A DNA stretch of 64,000 nucleotides, from contig NZ_JACXAA010000002.1 in assembly GCF_014699035.1 (NCBI RefSeq), positions 558,001-622,000 on the forward strand, in the 5' to 3' direction. This document shows positions 35,834-47,000 of this stretch, piece after piece. The translations under genes were made by a program, and so were the position numbers. Origin of the DNA: Spirosoma validum. GTDB taxonomy: Bacteria > Bacteroidota > Bacteroidia > Cytophagales > Spirosomataceae. Each line of letters begins with the position of its first letter. Position 1 is the first letter of the stretch. The notes beneath the pieces are model-generated. The model ran no database searches. It saw only the letters and a list, made by a program, of their open reading frames with translations, and was not told the origin of the DNA.

Positions 35834-37143
35834 GATATTTATTGCTTATTGGGGTTTTTCTTTGCCAGACTGCCGGGGCTAAACCTAAGTATGACTTAGG
35901 TAAACATCTCCAGCCGACAATGTTTGCCGTAACGATGGTGATGATCCATGACGTTGTCAATCCGCCTGCAGCCAGCCGTTTTTATACGTACTGTTTATTA
36001 GGCGCGCATGAGATCATTGCCCGTCAGCAAAAAGGAATCACATCGCCTGCATCGTTTGTTCGCGATTTCAAACCGCTCGAACTGACGCAAAAAGAGCCCT
36101 ACGACTATCAGGTAGCTGCGCTGTACTGTATTCTTGAAACCGGCCGATTGATTCTGCCATCGGGTTCTATGCTGGAAGAAGATCAGCAAAAATTACTCAG
36201 TCAGCTTAAAAAGGAAGGATACAGCGAGTCAGCTCTTCAGCAGTCGGTGAACGTAGCGCAGATGATTGCTAAACAGATTGTTACGTATGCCGCCGATGAT
36301 AATTACAGAAAACTAAGCGCCCGATTACGGTACCGACCCACTAAGAGAGACGGTTTCTGGTACCCAACACCGCCAGCCTATATTGAAGCAATTGAACCGC
36401 ACTGGCGTATCATTCGCCCTATGGTCATTGATTCCTGTACTCAATTTAAACCTAAATCACCCGTTACGTTCAGCAAAGACACTACCAGCGAATTTTATAA
36501 ACTGGCCTATGAGGTGTATCGGGTGGGAAATACATTAACCGAGCAGCAGCGCTTCATTGCTTCCTATTGGGATTGCAACCCATTTGCGGTCAATACGTCG
36601 GGGCATATGTCCATTGGATTTAAAAAAATCAGTCCTGGCGGACACTGGATGAACATTACCAGCATTGTTACGGCTCAGGCAAAACTACCGTTTGACAAAG
36701 CACTGCAGATTCATTCGTTGGTGGCGATGACGCTTATGGATGCTTTTATTAGTTGTTGGGACGAAAAATACCGTAGCAATCGCATTCGCCCTGAAACGGT
36801 AATTAACCGCTATATCAATGTACGCTGGCAACCGCTCTTACAAACTCCACCCTTCCCCGAATACACCAGCGGTCATAGCGTTATTTCAACTGCTGTTGCC
36901 GAGTTGCTAACGTATATGCTGGGGGATAAATTCGCGTTTACCGACAATACCGAAATTCTATTTGAATTACCTGAGCGTGAATTCAAATCCTTCCGGCAGG
37001 CGGCTGCTGAAGCAGCTATTTCCCGGCTATATGGAGGAATTCATTACCGAGATGCTATTGAAAATGGGCAGACTCAGGGTAAAGCTATCGGCGAATTTAT
37101 CATCGTGCGACTAAAAAAAGCGGGTATTTTACCTGCTTTCTAA
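35830..37143 (+). CDS. Vanadium-dependent haloperoxidase-like protein (PAP2 superfamily), module A
   Basis: 437 residues with a signal peptide at about 1-17 (CQTAGA). The vanadate-pocket residues of the family are all present: Lys313 and Arg320 in KxxxxxxRP, Ser347-Gly-His349 in the SGH motif, and Arg399 and His405 in SRLYGGIH. Vanadium haloperoxidases oxidise halides with hydrogen peroxide; related PAP2 enzymes are phosphatases with the same pocket, so activity must be measured. The start overlaps the giant VCBS gene by ATGA, so both are translated together. Protein B (47438) has the same size and motifs (HTGHMSIGFKKISPGGHW versus HLNFASKKLSPGGHW). Likely exported to periplasm or surface. 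Confidence 0.88.
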   Translation: MRYLLLIGVFLCQTAGAKPKYDLGKHLQPTMFAVTMVMIHDVVNPPAASRFYTYCLLGAHEIIARQQKGITSPASFVRDFKPLELTQKEPYDYQVAALYCILETGRLILPSGSMLEEDQQKLLSQLKKEGYSESALQQSVNVAQMIAKQIVTYAADDNYRKLSARLRYRPTKRDGFWYPTPPAYIEAIEPHWRIIRPMVIDSCTQFKPKSPVTFSKDTTSEFYKLAYEVYRVGNTLTEQQRFIASYWDCNPFAVNTSGHMSIGFKKISPGGHWMNITSIVTAQAKLPFDKALQIHSLVAMTLMDAFISCWDEKYRSNRIRPETVINRYINVRWQPLLQTPPFPEYTSGHSVISTAVAELLTYMLGDKFAFTDNTEILFELPEREFKSFRQAAAEAAISRLYGGIHYRDAIENGQTQGKAIGEFIIVRLKKAGILPAF

Positions 37144-37482
37144 AATGAACTAGCATGATCTGATGAGTAGCCGGTAAAAATGCGTGCAATACTATAAGTA
37201 TATGCCGATCATATTCGTAGCGTATTAATACTCTCTATTCTATTAAGTATTTTTATAAGAAGCTATCTTTTGAAAAGGCTAATGATGGTTGAAATTTGTT
37301 GATTTAATTGTAAATAATTATATATTTTCTTTGTAAGATTATAAATACTAATATAGTTTTTAAAAAAAAATATTAAATCAGTATTAATGATGGAATAAAT
37401 TTATATTAAACTTGCATAAAGAATAAAGTGCTCAGTTTAAACGGGCCACTTTCCTTAGTAAACTAATCTAATCTCCGTCCGA
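37144..37482. other. AT-rich intergenic region between modules A and B, 339 bases
   Basis: Very AT-rich with long A and T runs (37350-37420), no coding frame. TATATTTT at 37321-37328, one base off the -7 consensus, has TTG at 37299-37301 nineteen bases before it and TTTG at 37295; this may be the module B promoter. No terminator was recognised after the haloperoxidase gene. Confidence 0.45.
37295..37328 (+). promoter_or_regulatory. Possible promoter of module B
   Basis: TTTGTTG (37295-37301) and TATATTTT (37321-37328) are spaced as in Bacteroidota promoters, with one mismatch in the -7 box. The A/T-rich context makes chance matches easy. Confidence 0.3.
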
Positions 37483-40400
37483 ATGAAAAAACTATTACTG
37501 TTAATCATGCTGGTCCTGATTCGGTGTATACCGACTTTGGCGCAGTCGAGGGCTACCATCACAGGGCACGTGCGGGATAGTCAGAATAACCCTATTCCTG
37601 GTGCTACGATCCAGGTCAAAGGAACGAATACAGGTACAACGGCGGCCGCCGATGGTACGTTTCGACTGAATCTGCCAGCTGCTAATGCCACTACGTTGGT
37701 TGTATCGGCTATTGGTTTTACAACGCAACAGGTAGCCATTGGCCGAACATCCGAGTTTAACATTACGTTGGCCGACGATGCCAAGGCGCTCAGCGAAGTT
37801 GTTGTAACAGGTTTTGGGATTAAGCAGGAAACCCGCAAACTATCTTATGCCACTCAGGAAGTAAAAGGTACGGATTTAGAACGTGCCAATAGCGCTAACC
37901 TGGTGAATGCTCTCCAGGGAAAAGTGGCTGGTGTACAGATTGACCAGGGCTCAGGTGGTCCGATGTCTTCCTCACGGATTCGGATTCGGGGAAATGCGTC
38001 ACTTAGTCCAAACACCCAGCCTTTGTTCGTGATTGACGGGGTACTGATTCGGCCTGGCACGACGGGAGCCGATTCGTGGGGTGCCGCTCAGGACTTTGGT
38101 AACATCATGAAGAACATCAACGCCGATAACGTAGAGACAATGACTGTTCTTAAAGGCTCGGCCGCTAGTGCGCTGTATGGTTCGGAAGCGCTTAATGGCG
38201 TTGTGGTTATCACAACCAAACGCGGTCGGGAGCAAAAAGGTCTGGGTGTCAACTACAACCATACATCGTCATTTGAAAATGCGTATCGATTCGTTGATGT
38301 TCAGAATCAATATGGGGCCGGTATCTCGCCAACTTTTACCAAAGCTGCCGACGGAACCGATCAGGTCGATAATCAGAACTGGCCTTATTCGTTCGGACCG
38401 AAGCTGGATGGGCATATGGTACGAGATCTCGATGGTCGGATGATACCCTGGAAAGCGAATGACCCGCTGAAATTCTTCCAGACAGGTCGGTTTACGAATC
38501 ACAACCTGGCTGTCGAGGGAGGCAATGACCGTTCATCGTTCCGGGCTTCCTACTCGAATCTGTACAACAACACGATTATGCCGGGTGGTGCCGAACTGAA
38601 GCGGGATAATTTCAATATACGGGCCAGCCAAAAGATCGGTAAACTTATCAATCTCGACGTATCGGCGGATTATACCGTCAATAACAACCTCAATCCAATC
38701 CGCCAGGGTGGTAATTTTAACCCTGTTTTTCGCTTCGTATACGGTCGTCCACGGAGCTTTGATATCGATTACTGGGTTAATAATTATATCTCGCCCAATG
38801 GTGGACGGAAACAGGGGGCCGCTGATCCTTATAACATCTCACCGTTCCTGTGGGATACGTTCCAGAAGAATACCAAACGTAACGAAAAAATCTTCCGGGG
38901 CAATATCGACGTAAATTTGAACTTCACACCCTGGCTAACTGGTCTGGTGCGGGCCAATTTCCAGAACGAACTATATCAGAACGACATTCGTGACTTGGGC
39001 GATGGACAGGGCTTCGCAGGTAATGATCGCTACGTTCAATCGTCAGAAGCCAATAGCCAGTCGCGCGTTCAGGGCTTATTAACTTTCAACCGGGATCTGA
39101 GTTCGCTATTTCACCTGAACCTGACGCTGGGGGGCGAAACAAACCGGATCAATGGAGGCCGCTATTATGAGCTGAGCACAAACGGTGGACTACGCTTACC
39201 AGGGGTATTTGCCCTTTCCAACACAATCAATCCGCTGAACATAACCACCCGCCTAAACCCATCTAAGCGTACAGACGCGGCCTACCTCTATGGTGATGTG
39301 AGTTATAAGGATGTTTTGTTTCTGAACTTTACGAACCGGATGGATTATTCATCGGCACTAACGTATGCCAATGGAAGTGGTCAGCAATCGTATTACTATC
39401 CCTCAGTTGGGTTAGCATGGGATTTCACGCAGTCGGTTAAGAATTTGCCGAAAGCCCTCTCATTCGGGAAACTGCGAGCCAGCTACGGCTTCACCGGTGG
39501 CGATACTGATGCCTGGATTACAAACCGAACAGGTTTTTACTCGGCCAATGGAAATTACACATCAACGGGTGGCTTAATTCCCCAGTATGGTTTTCGAGAC
39601 AATACTCTGCCAAACTATACCCTGAAAAACCGTCTGGCGCGGGAATGGGAAGTGGGAGCTGATCTTCGGTTCTTTAACAACCGGCTGGGAGTTGATGTCG
39701 CCGTGTATAATAAGCTGACGACTAATGAAATCTTTACTCTGCCTGTGGCTCAGGAAGCGGGCATTGCAAATCGGTTGGTTAATGCTGGTAAGATTCTAAA
39801 CCGTGGTGTGGAAATTTTGCTGACGGGTACGCCGATCAAAACGGGTAAGTTCCAGTGGAATACGTCGTTTAACTTCAGCCGAAACCGGAACAAAATTCTG
39901 GAACTGGCCGACGGAATCGATACGTATGAATTGAGTCTGGCATTCGGAGCTGATCTCAAGTCAGTGGCCAGAGCTGGCGGTGATTACGGAACGATTACAA
40001 CGACTTATGCCTATGCTCGCGATGATCAAGGCCGCAAGCTCATTGGAGCCGCTAACGGTGTGGGTGGTTATCTGACTTACCTACGTAGTGGCGCTGCTGG
40101 TCAGGGTTCTAAAGACGTTGGTACTATGCTGGAAAATTTTCTGCTCAGTAACGTCAACAATTTCCGCTTCGGTAATCTGTCTGCTACGTTCCAGCTCGAT
40201 TCCAAAATTGGTGGTGTGATGGCATCGGCAACCCATGCTTACGGTTCTGCTTTTGGTAGTCTTTCCAATAGTCTCGCTGGACGAGATGCAGAAAACGGTG
40301 GTATCGCCTTTACTGATGCACAGGGTAATCGGCGCAACGACGGTATCATTCCCGATGGTGTTCTGAACAAAGGGGTGACGGCCACGGTAGATGGCAAACA

Positions 40401-40776
40401 GGTTGATCTGGGTGGTATGACCTATGCTGATGCTGTTTCTAAAGGCTATCTCACACCGGTTCCTGCCTATGCATACTATGATAACCTGTCTAACTGGGGA
40501 TCAGGTATCCGGGAATATTCAGTATTTGAAAACTCTTGGGTCGCCGTGCGCGAAGCATCGGTGAGTTATGACGTACCGGCTAACTGGCTGAATAAGGTGA
40601 AAGTGCAGTCGCTTCGGTTGAGCGTCGTTGGACGTAACCTCGGTTACCTCTACCGGACGGCGAAAGATGGCATCAATCCGCAGTCGCTGAAGAGCAACAA
40701 CGCTGGCGAATTTGCCGAATACGGTGGTTTGCCATTCAGCCGCAATATTGGGGTATCGGTTAATGTCGGATTCTAA
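37483..40776 (+). CDS. SusC/RagA-type TonB-dependent outer-membrane transporter (module B)
   Basis: 1097 residues. Signal peptide about 1-21 (TLAQS), CarboxypepD_reg-like domain (ITGHVRDSQNNPIPGATIQVKG, about 24-105), VVVTGFG motif near 107, plug with LFVIDGVLIRPG and NADNVETMTVLKGSAASALYGSEALNG, then the barrel ending in a final phenylalanine (VNVGF). It is longer than the A and C SusC proteins and its sequence is distinct from both, so it belongs to another SusC subgroup and probably a different ligand. SusD begins 86 bases later, unlike the 7-base gap in module A. Confidence 0.97.
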   Translation: MKKLLLLIMLVLIRCIPTLAQSRATITGHVRDSQNNPIPGATIQVKGTNTGTTAAADGTFRLNLPAANATTLVVSAIGFTTQQVAIGRTSEFNITLADDAKALSEVVVTGFGIKQETRKLSYATQEVKGTDLERANSANLVNALQGKVAGVQIDQGSGGPMSSSRIRIRGNASLSPNTQPLFVIDGVLIRPGTTGADSWGAAQDFGNIMKNINADNVETMTVLKGSAASALYGSEALNGVVVITTKRGREQKGLGVNYNHTSSFENAYRFVDVQNQYGAGISPTFTKAADGTDQVDNQNWPYSFGPKLDGHMVRDLDGRMIPWKANDPLKFFQTGRFTNHNLAVEGGNDRSSFRASYSNLYNNTIMPGGAELKRDNFNIRASQKIGKLINLDVSADYTVNNNLNPIRQGGNFNPVFRFVYGRPRSFDIDYWVNNYISPNGGRKQGAADPYNISPFLWDTFQKNTKRNEKIFRGNIDVNLNFTPWLTGLVRANFQNELYQNDIRDLGDGQGFAGNDRYVQSSEANSQSRVQGLLTFNRDLSSLFHLNLTLGGETNRINGGRYYELSTNGGLRLPGVFALSNTINPLNITTRLNPSKRTDAAYLYGDVSYKDVLFLNFTNRMDYSSALTYANGSGQQSYYYPSVGLAWDFTQSVKNLPKALSFGKLRASYGFTGGDTDAWITNRTGFYSANGNYTSTGGLIPQYGFRDNTLPNYTLKNRLAREWEVGADLRFFNNRLGVDVAVYNKLTTNEIFTLPVAQEAGIANRLVNAGKILNRGVEILLTGTPIKTGKFQWNTSFNFSRNRNKILELADGIDTYELSLAFGADLKSVARAGGDYGTITTTYAYARDDQGRKLIGAANGVGGYLTYLRSGAAGQGSKDVGTMLENFLLSNVNNFRFGNLSATFQLDSKIGGVMASATHAYGSAFGSLSNSLAGRDAENGGIAFTDAQGNRRNDGIIPDGVLNKGVTATVDGKQVDLGGMTYADAVSKGYLTPVPAYAYYDNLSNWGSGIREYSVFENSWVAVREASVSYDVPANWLNKVKVQSLRLSVVGRNLGYLYRTAKDGINPQSLKSNNAGEFAEYGGLPFSRNIGVSVNVGF

Positions 40777-40862
40777 TTTAGTATATGATTCTGGGTTGTA
40801 TAATTCGCCAAAAAAAGTAAATGGTATGACCCAAAATCGCTGATCTCAATCGAAAAGATACA

Positions 40863-42581
40863 ATGATTATCTCTTATAAAAAACACATTGTCGGCCTGTT
40901 AACGGCAGGAACGCTACTATTTAGCGGTTGCCAGAAGCAGGCGTTTGTCGATGTCAACATCGACCCGGAATCGTTGACGAGCGTGCCGCCCGCTAACCAG
41001 TTCCTTAATGCATCGATTGGTGTACACAATCAGGATTTCGAAGCGTTCTATGATACGTATCAGCGGATCATGCCTTGGATGCAGTACTCGACGGCCGTCA
41101 ATGGTAACGGGCAGAACTTCACTCAGGTATACGATAATTTCTCCCAGCGGTACGGTCGACTCTACAGCGGGGCCAATGGCGTTGGTAATACGCTGACCGA
41201 TCTGGAAAAACTGATCGAAAAACTACCCGCTACAGAACAGCCCCGTTATGTGCACATGATCCGGATTGCGCGGATACTGAAAGCTTACTATACGTTCTAC
41301 GTAAGCGACATTTATGGCAGTATTCCGTATTCAGAGGCTTTTCAGGCCCGTTACGGTGGTACGCTAACGCCAAAATATGATCCACAGCAAACCATTTTTG
41401 CTACGTTGGATACCGAGTTGAAAGAAGCTATCACCACGCTGAAAACCCCCCAAACGACTTCGCAGGTAGCTCTGGGCACAAATGATCAGTATTATGCCGG
41501 CAATACCCAGCAATGGGTAAAAGCGGCTAATGCGCTCCGGTTAAAAATTGCGATGCGTCTAGCCAAACGGGATGCCGCCAAGCTAAAGACCATTGCGCAG
41601 GAAGTGTTGAGCTCGCCTGCTACTGATCTGATGAGCAGCAATACCGATGGCTGGGTTTTTATAGCACCGGCTGGATTTACCGGTGGAGGAGATTCCAACT
41701 GGAACCCGGCCGGTTTGCGAGCGGCAAAACCGCTTGTCGATTTCATGTGGGACACGATGGACCCCCGCATCGACGCGTTCTTTACGCCCAATGGCTACTC
41801 GCAAGCTAACATCGATCTGCTTATTACGGATAAACAGCTTCCCACTGGCACAAAAGAGTCAGCACGCCGTTATGTTGGTGGCTTTACCAGCCCCGATGCA
41901 TCCAGGACAGCCCAGAACATCCAGCGCTATTATACACCCCGCTATTTAACCATCAGCGGTACGCGTACGGCTATTGATACGTTATCGTACATACAGCCGC
42001 GTTTGTTTCAGGCTTCCTATGCCGTGAATGGCTCAACAGGTACGGGTAAAAATTACTTTCCGGTTATTACGTACGCCGATTTCTGCTTCATGCGAGCCGA
42101 ACTGGCAGCACAGGCCATTACGACCGAAACGGCCAAAACCTGGTATGATTCCGGTGTTGTGGCTTCGCTGGATTGGTACGATGTGGTAGCACAGGGAACG
42201 GTAGTATCAAATTATACGCCCATGACGGCGGCTGAAAAAACGGCATATCTGGCGAAACCACAGGTGGTTTTTAACGCAGCTAAAGCGATGGATCTGATTG
42301 CCAGCCAGGAGTATATAAATTTCCTCCGTCAACCGGCTGAAGGCTGGGCGTTGTGGAAGCGTACCGGTTTACCAAACACTACGTCGACTCTGGCTCTTCC
42401 CGCGTTGATTTCGAATGGCGCTACGCTGGTGGTACCCCGCCGGGCACCGCTGGGTCTGCCAAATCCAAGTGAAGCGAACTACGCCAATCGGAAAGCTGCT
42501 TATGATGAGATGGCTAAAGAATCTGGCTTTGGTACGAGTCCGCAGGACGCTACCGGACGTGTATGGTGGGATGTGCCCTAA
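40863..42581 (+). CDS. SusD/RagB-family outer-membrane lipoprotein, module B
   Basis: 572 residues. Signal lipobox LLFSGC (Cys near 22), then VNIDPESLTSVPPANQF, FYVSDIYGSIPYSEAF, NTQQWVKAANALRLKIAMRLAKRDA, YADFCFMRAELAAQA, and the C-terminal VPRRAPLG and GRVWWD. These are the same landmarks as in SusD-like_2 proteins A and C, but with about 40 extra residues and a different C-terminus (WWDVP). It should form the lid on the module B SusC. A strong terminator lies 45 bases downstream and separates the pair from the cytochrome gene. Confidence 0.95.
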   Translation: MIISYKKHIVGLLTAGTLLFSGCQKQAFVDVNIDPESLTSVPPANQFLNASIGVHNQDFEAFYDTYQRIMPWMQYSTAVNGNGQNFTQVYDNFSQRYGRLYSGANGVGNTLTDLEKLIEKLPATEQPRYVHMIRIARILKAYYTFYVSDIYGSIPYSEAFQARYGGTLTPKYDPQQTIFATLDTELKEAITTLKTPQTTSQVALGTNDQYYAGNTQQWVKAANALRLKIAMRLAKRDAAKLKTIAQEVLSSPATDLMSSNTDGWVFIAPAGFTGGGDSNWNPAGLRAAKPLVDFMWDTMDPRIDAFFTPNGYSQANIDLLITDKQLPTGTKESARRYVGGFTSPDASRTAQNIQRYYTPRYLTISGTRTAIDTLSYIQPRLFQASYAVNGSTGTGKNYFPVITYADFCFMRAELAAQAITTETAKTWYDSGVVASLDWYDVVAQGTVVSNYTPMTAAEKTAYLAKPQVVFNAAKAMDLIASQEYINFLRQPAEGWALWKRTGLPNTTSTLALPALISNGATLVVPRRAPLGLPNPSEANYANRKAAYDEMAKESGFGTSPQDATGRVWWDVP

Positions 42582-42626
42582 TAATTTTGAAATAGCACTT
42601 GTTTTTCATAAGTTGGTAGATAATAA

Positions 42627-42651
42627 GACGGAGCCGCAAAACGGCTCCGTC
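42627..42651 (+). terminator. Strong rho-independent terminator after susD B
   Basis: GACGGAGCCG (42627-42636) and CGGCTCCGTC (42642-42651) pair perfectly with loop CAAAA and are followed by ACTTTTGTT. Confidence 0.9.
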
Positions 42652-42689
42652 ACTTTTGTTAACAAGGTATTCCATTGATTCCAACGTAT

Positions 42690-44021
42690 ATGAAAAATTA
42701 CGTAGTGTGGGGTTTTATCTGTGTATTTGGCATGATAATGAGACAGCCCAGCTATGCACAGAAGCCTACCTTCTACCGCGATGTTCAGCCACTAATTCAT
42801 GCCAACTGCGCCGTGTGTCATCGACCGGGGGAGGCCGCGCCGTTTTCGCTCATTACGTATGAAGATGTAACGAAACGGTCGAAGTTCATTAAAAAGGTTG
42901 TAGTGAGTGGCTATATGCCGCCCTGGCGTGCAGACGATCATTACGTTACATTCGCTAATAAACGTAGCCTGACACCGGAACAAATCAAAACCCTGACGGA
43001 CTGGATCGACGCCGACATGCCGAAGGGCAAAGTGAACACTGAGGCTGAAAGCGCTTTGCTGAAGCGGGCGCAGGCCGGTACGGGTTACTCGCGTGTACCC
43101 GACCTGACGTTACGTATGCTAAAGCCATTCACGGTTGTAAGGGACGGCAAAGAACATTTTATGGTGTTTAAGATTCCGTTTGGTCTGGCAGAAACGGCTA
43201 ACGTTGAAGCTGTTGAGTTTACCTCGAACAATAAGAAGGCGATTCACCATGCCAATTTTGCGATTCACCCGGTAGAAGATCCCGCGATTAGCCTGACCAA
43301 TACCGCAGAACAGGTCGACCTGAATGGTGAGGATGCTTCGCGATACCGGGAGTGGTTGCCCTACAAAAAGCAAATGACGTATTACGGAGGGTGGGTTCCC
43401 GGAACAACAGTCGAGACGTATCCGGCCGATATGGGCTGGGTGATGCCGAAACGGGGCGTCATGTTGCTGACCGTGCATTTCGGACCATCTGCGAAGGATA
43501 CCATTAGCTTGAATGGCGTTAATTTTTTCTTTACCAAAAAACCAATTCGCCGGACGGTAAAAGTCATCAGTTTAGGGTCGGGTGGTATTGGTGAGCGCGA
43601 TATTTCGCCCCCGCTGCTGGTATTTGGTGGCGATAGCCTGACAACCAAGTTGAAGGTAGCGTACCGAAATCAACCCATTACGTTATTATACGCCTGGCCA
43701 CACATGCACCAGATCGGCAAACGGTTTACAGCCTTTGTTACTCAGGCCGATCAGGATACGATTCCACTGGTACGTATCCCGGACTGGGATTTTCGCTGGC
43801 AGGAAATCTACCGCTACGAAAAGCCGGTTATCTTACCAACGGGAGCGGTCATTAACGTGATTGGAACGTATGACAATACGGAAAGTAATCCGTTGAATCC
43901 CAACAAACCGCCTAAAATCATTACGTCGGATGGGCAAATGCGGAGCGATCAGGAAATGATGACGTTGTTATTACTGTACGTGGCCTACGAACCCGGCGAC
44001 GAAAACCTTCGGCTTAACTGA
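42690..44021 (+). CDS. Exported cytochrome c fused to a copper type II monooxygenase-like domain
   Basis: 443 residues from the ATG at 42690 (the TTG at 42675 is a poorer start). Signal peptide about 1-24. A c-type heme motif CAVCH has Cys40, Cys43, His44, in a short cytochrome domain that ends near residue 115. The C-terminal region has metal-ligand clusters like peptidylglycine monooxygenase relatives: KAIHHANF near 190, PHMHQIG near 340, and the Met-rich SDQEMMT near the end. Such fused proteins are known in Bacteroidota and Planctomycetes as ascorbate-dependent monooxygenase-like proteins of unknown substrate. It starts 38 bases after a terminator and ends 6 bases before the giant VCBS gene, so it opens a three-gene operon with VCBS B and haloperoxidase B. 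Confidence 0.8.
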   Translation: MKNYVVWGFICVFGMIMRQPSYAQKPTFYRDVQPLIHANCAVCHRPGEAAPFSLITYEDVTKRSKFIKKVVVSGYMPPWRADDHYVTFANKRSLTPEQIKTLTDWIDADMPKGKVNTEAESALLKRAQAGTGYSRVPDLTLRMLKPFTVVRDGKEHFMVFKIPFGLAETANVEAVEFTSNNKKAIHHANFAIHPVEDPAISLTNTAEQVDLNGEDASRYREWLPYKKQMTYYGGWVPGTTVETYPADMGWVMPKRGVMLLTVHFGPSAKDTISLNGVNFFFTKKPIRRTVKVISLGSGGIGERDISPPLLVFGGDSLTTKLKVAYRNQPITLLYAWPHMHQIGKRFTAFVTQADQDTIPLVRIPDWDFRWQEIYRYEKPVILPTGAVINVIGTYDNTESNPLNPNKPPKIITSDGQMRSDQEMMTLLLLYVAYEPGDENLRLN

Positions 44022-44027
44022 CGTGCT

Positions 44028-47000
44028 ATGTTGACACCTCAAACGCTTTTGGCCGTTGTTACCTTGCTGCTCGGGCTGATTTGGCCCGCCAATTTACCCG
44101 AATCACAACCGTTATTTACAGTGCTTTCGCCTGAGCAGACGGGTGTTCAATTTACCAATGTCATTCAGGAAACCGACTCGCTTAACATTTTTCGGTATGA
44201 ATACCTGTACAATGGCAATGGCGTCGGTATCGGCGATTTTGATGGTGATGGTCAATCTGATTTGTTTTTCTCCGGCAATACCGTAGCGCATAAACTCTAT
44301 CTGAACAAAGGAAACTGGCGTTTTAACGACGTAACGAAACAAGCTGGCGTAGCGGGAAATGGTACGTGGGCAACGGGTGTGAGTGTTGCCGACGCGAATG
44401 GCGATGGACGAGTGGATATTTACGTCTGTCATTCAGGGAAATACTCGCCTGAAAAATTAGCCAATGAATTATTTATTAATGAGGGCCTTAAAGACGGCGT
44501 ACCGCAGTTTCGGGAGCGGGCAAAAGAGTTTGGGCTGGATTTGCCCGGAACACAATCTACGCAAGCCGCTTTCTTCGATTACGACCGCGACGGTGACTTA
44601 GACGTTTTTCTTCTGAATCACTCCAATCATACCTACAATCCGTTTCTAAATACCCGCAAGATTCGCGCTACGCCCGATTTTCGGTTTGGCAATCGCCTGC
44701 TACGTAACGACCAGAGTAAGTTTACGGACGTAACGCTGGCCGAAGGTATTCTGAACAATCCGCTTAATTTCGGCCTCAGCGTGGGGGTGAGCGATCTAAA
44801 CGGCGATGGTTGGCCGGATTTATATACGACCAGCGATTATACCGAACAGGACTGTCTGTACCTGAATCAGCACGACGGAACGGGGCATCATACCGGTTTC
44901 AGAGAGTCGCTACGTGGCGCTATGACCCACACATCCAAGTTTTCGATGGGTTGCGACCTGGCCGATTTTAACAACGATACGTTACCCGATGTCGTTACGC
45001 TCGATATGCTGCCTGAAGATAATCATCGGCAAAAGATGCTCAAAGGCCCTGACGAGTATGACGCTTATCAAATGCTGATCGACAGCGGCTATTTCCGTCA
45101 GCAGATGCGGAACATGCTTCAACTAAATCGCGGGAATTGGGGGAACGGTACCGGGCTAAGAGAAATAGCAGAGAAATCGCCTTCTATTAGCCCAGTGCCC
45201 CGTTTTTCCGAAATTGGTCAACTGGCGGGTATAGCTGCTACGGACTGGTCGTGGTCTGCATTACTGGCTGATCTGGATAACGATGGCTGGAAAGACCTGT
45301 TTGTAACGAACGGCTATCTGCGCGATTTCACTGATCTGGATTTCATGAAATACACGGTTGCCGATGCTAAACTGGAAGAAGCAGCTAAGGGGAATCTGAA
45401 CTTTCAGACCGTCGATCTGGTGCGAAAAATGCCATCGAATCGGCTGACAAACTATGCTTTTCGCAATAACCATGATCTGACATTCAGTAACAAGGCGGCT
45501 GCCTGGGGCCTGGCGACGCCAGCCGTATCAGGCGCTGCGGCTTATGCCGATTTTGATGGCGATGGCGATCTGGACCTGGTGATCTGTAAACAGAATGAAC
45601 CTGTTTCGCTCTGCCGGAACAACGCTGAACAGAGCCGGAGCGAAGCCCATTTTCTGCGCGTGCGTTTGGTTGGAAAGGATGCGAACACGCAGGCGATTGG
45701 AGCGAGAGTTGTAATTGAAACTAATGATGGGCGTCAGTTGCAGGAAGCGTATCCGGTGCGGGGGTATCAGGCATCCGTTGAACCGACCATCCATTTTGGT
45801 GTAGGAAAACAGACAACTATAAACCGCTTGACCGTTTACTGGCCCGATGGCCATCAGACCCAGCAAACAAACGTACCTGCTGATCAGACTATTCAAATAC
45901 GACAAGCGGATGCCACTACTACGTCTGCTCTGCCCAAAACTGAAACCTCCTGGTTTAATCCATTGGCGATGAATCAGCTACTGCCATTTCGCCATCGTGA
46001 AAACGACTTTATCGATTTTAAAGTAGAGGTACTCATTCCCTACGAACTATCAAGGTTGGGACCGGCATTGGCAAAAGCGGATGTAAATGGTGATGGACTG
46101 GACGATGTTTTTCTGGGCGGAGCTGTTGGGCAAAATGCCGAGCTATGGATACAGCAAACTAATGGTACGTTCAAACGTTCGGATGAACAGCCCTGGAAAG
46201 CGGATGCTGCCAGCGAAGACGTAAACGCCTTATTTTTCGACGCTGACCGAGATGGCGACGCTGATTTATACGTAGTGAGTGGCGGCAATGAATACGAAAC
46301 GGGTGCGCCCGAATACCAGGACCGCCTTTATCTGAACGACGGGAAAGGCCGTTTCAGCCGCCTTGTACAGGCGCTTCCGCAAATGAGAAGTAGTAAAATG
46401 GCTATTGCTGCTGCCGATATGGATCAGGATGGCGATCTGGATTTGTTTGTGGGCGGACGCGGCAAGCCGGGCGCATTTCCAATACCATCCGAGAGTTATC
46501 TGTTACGTAACGACACACCTGCTAATGGAACTGTGCACTTCACGGACGTAACGGATCAGCTTGCGCCTGCGTTGCGACACATTGGTATGGTGCAGGCGGC
46601 TGGCTGGACGGATTTACAGGGAGATAAGTACCCTGAACTGTTACTAGCTGGCGACTGGATGTCGGTGCGCTTGTTCGACAATCAGAAAGGAAAACTAGCC
46701 GATATTTCGGCGAAAGCTGGACTGGCTGATAGCGAAGGCATGTGGGCTTCGATCCTGCTGGCGGACATTGATCAGGATGGAGATACCGACATTGTTGCAG
46801 GCAATGCCGGGCTGAACAATCTGTTCCGGGCTGAACAAAAGCAGCCGATGCAGATTGTAACGACCGATATTGATAACGACGGTGTGATGGACCCCCTCTG
46901 GACGTATTATATTCAGGGCAAGGCATACCCGGTAGCTTCGCGTGATGAATTGCTTGATCAGGTGGTGCCGTTACGGAAAAAATTCACGCGCTATCATCAA

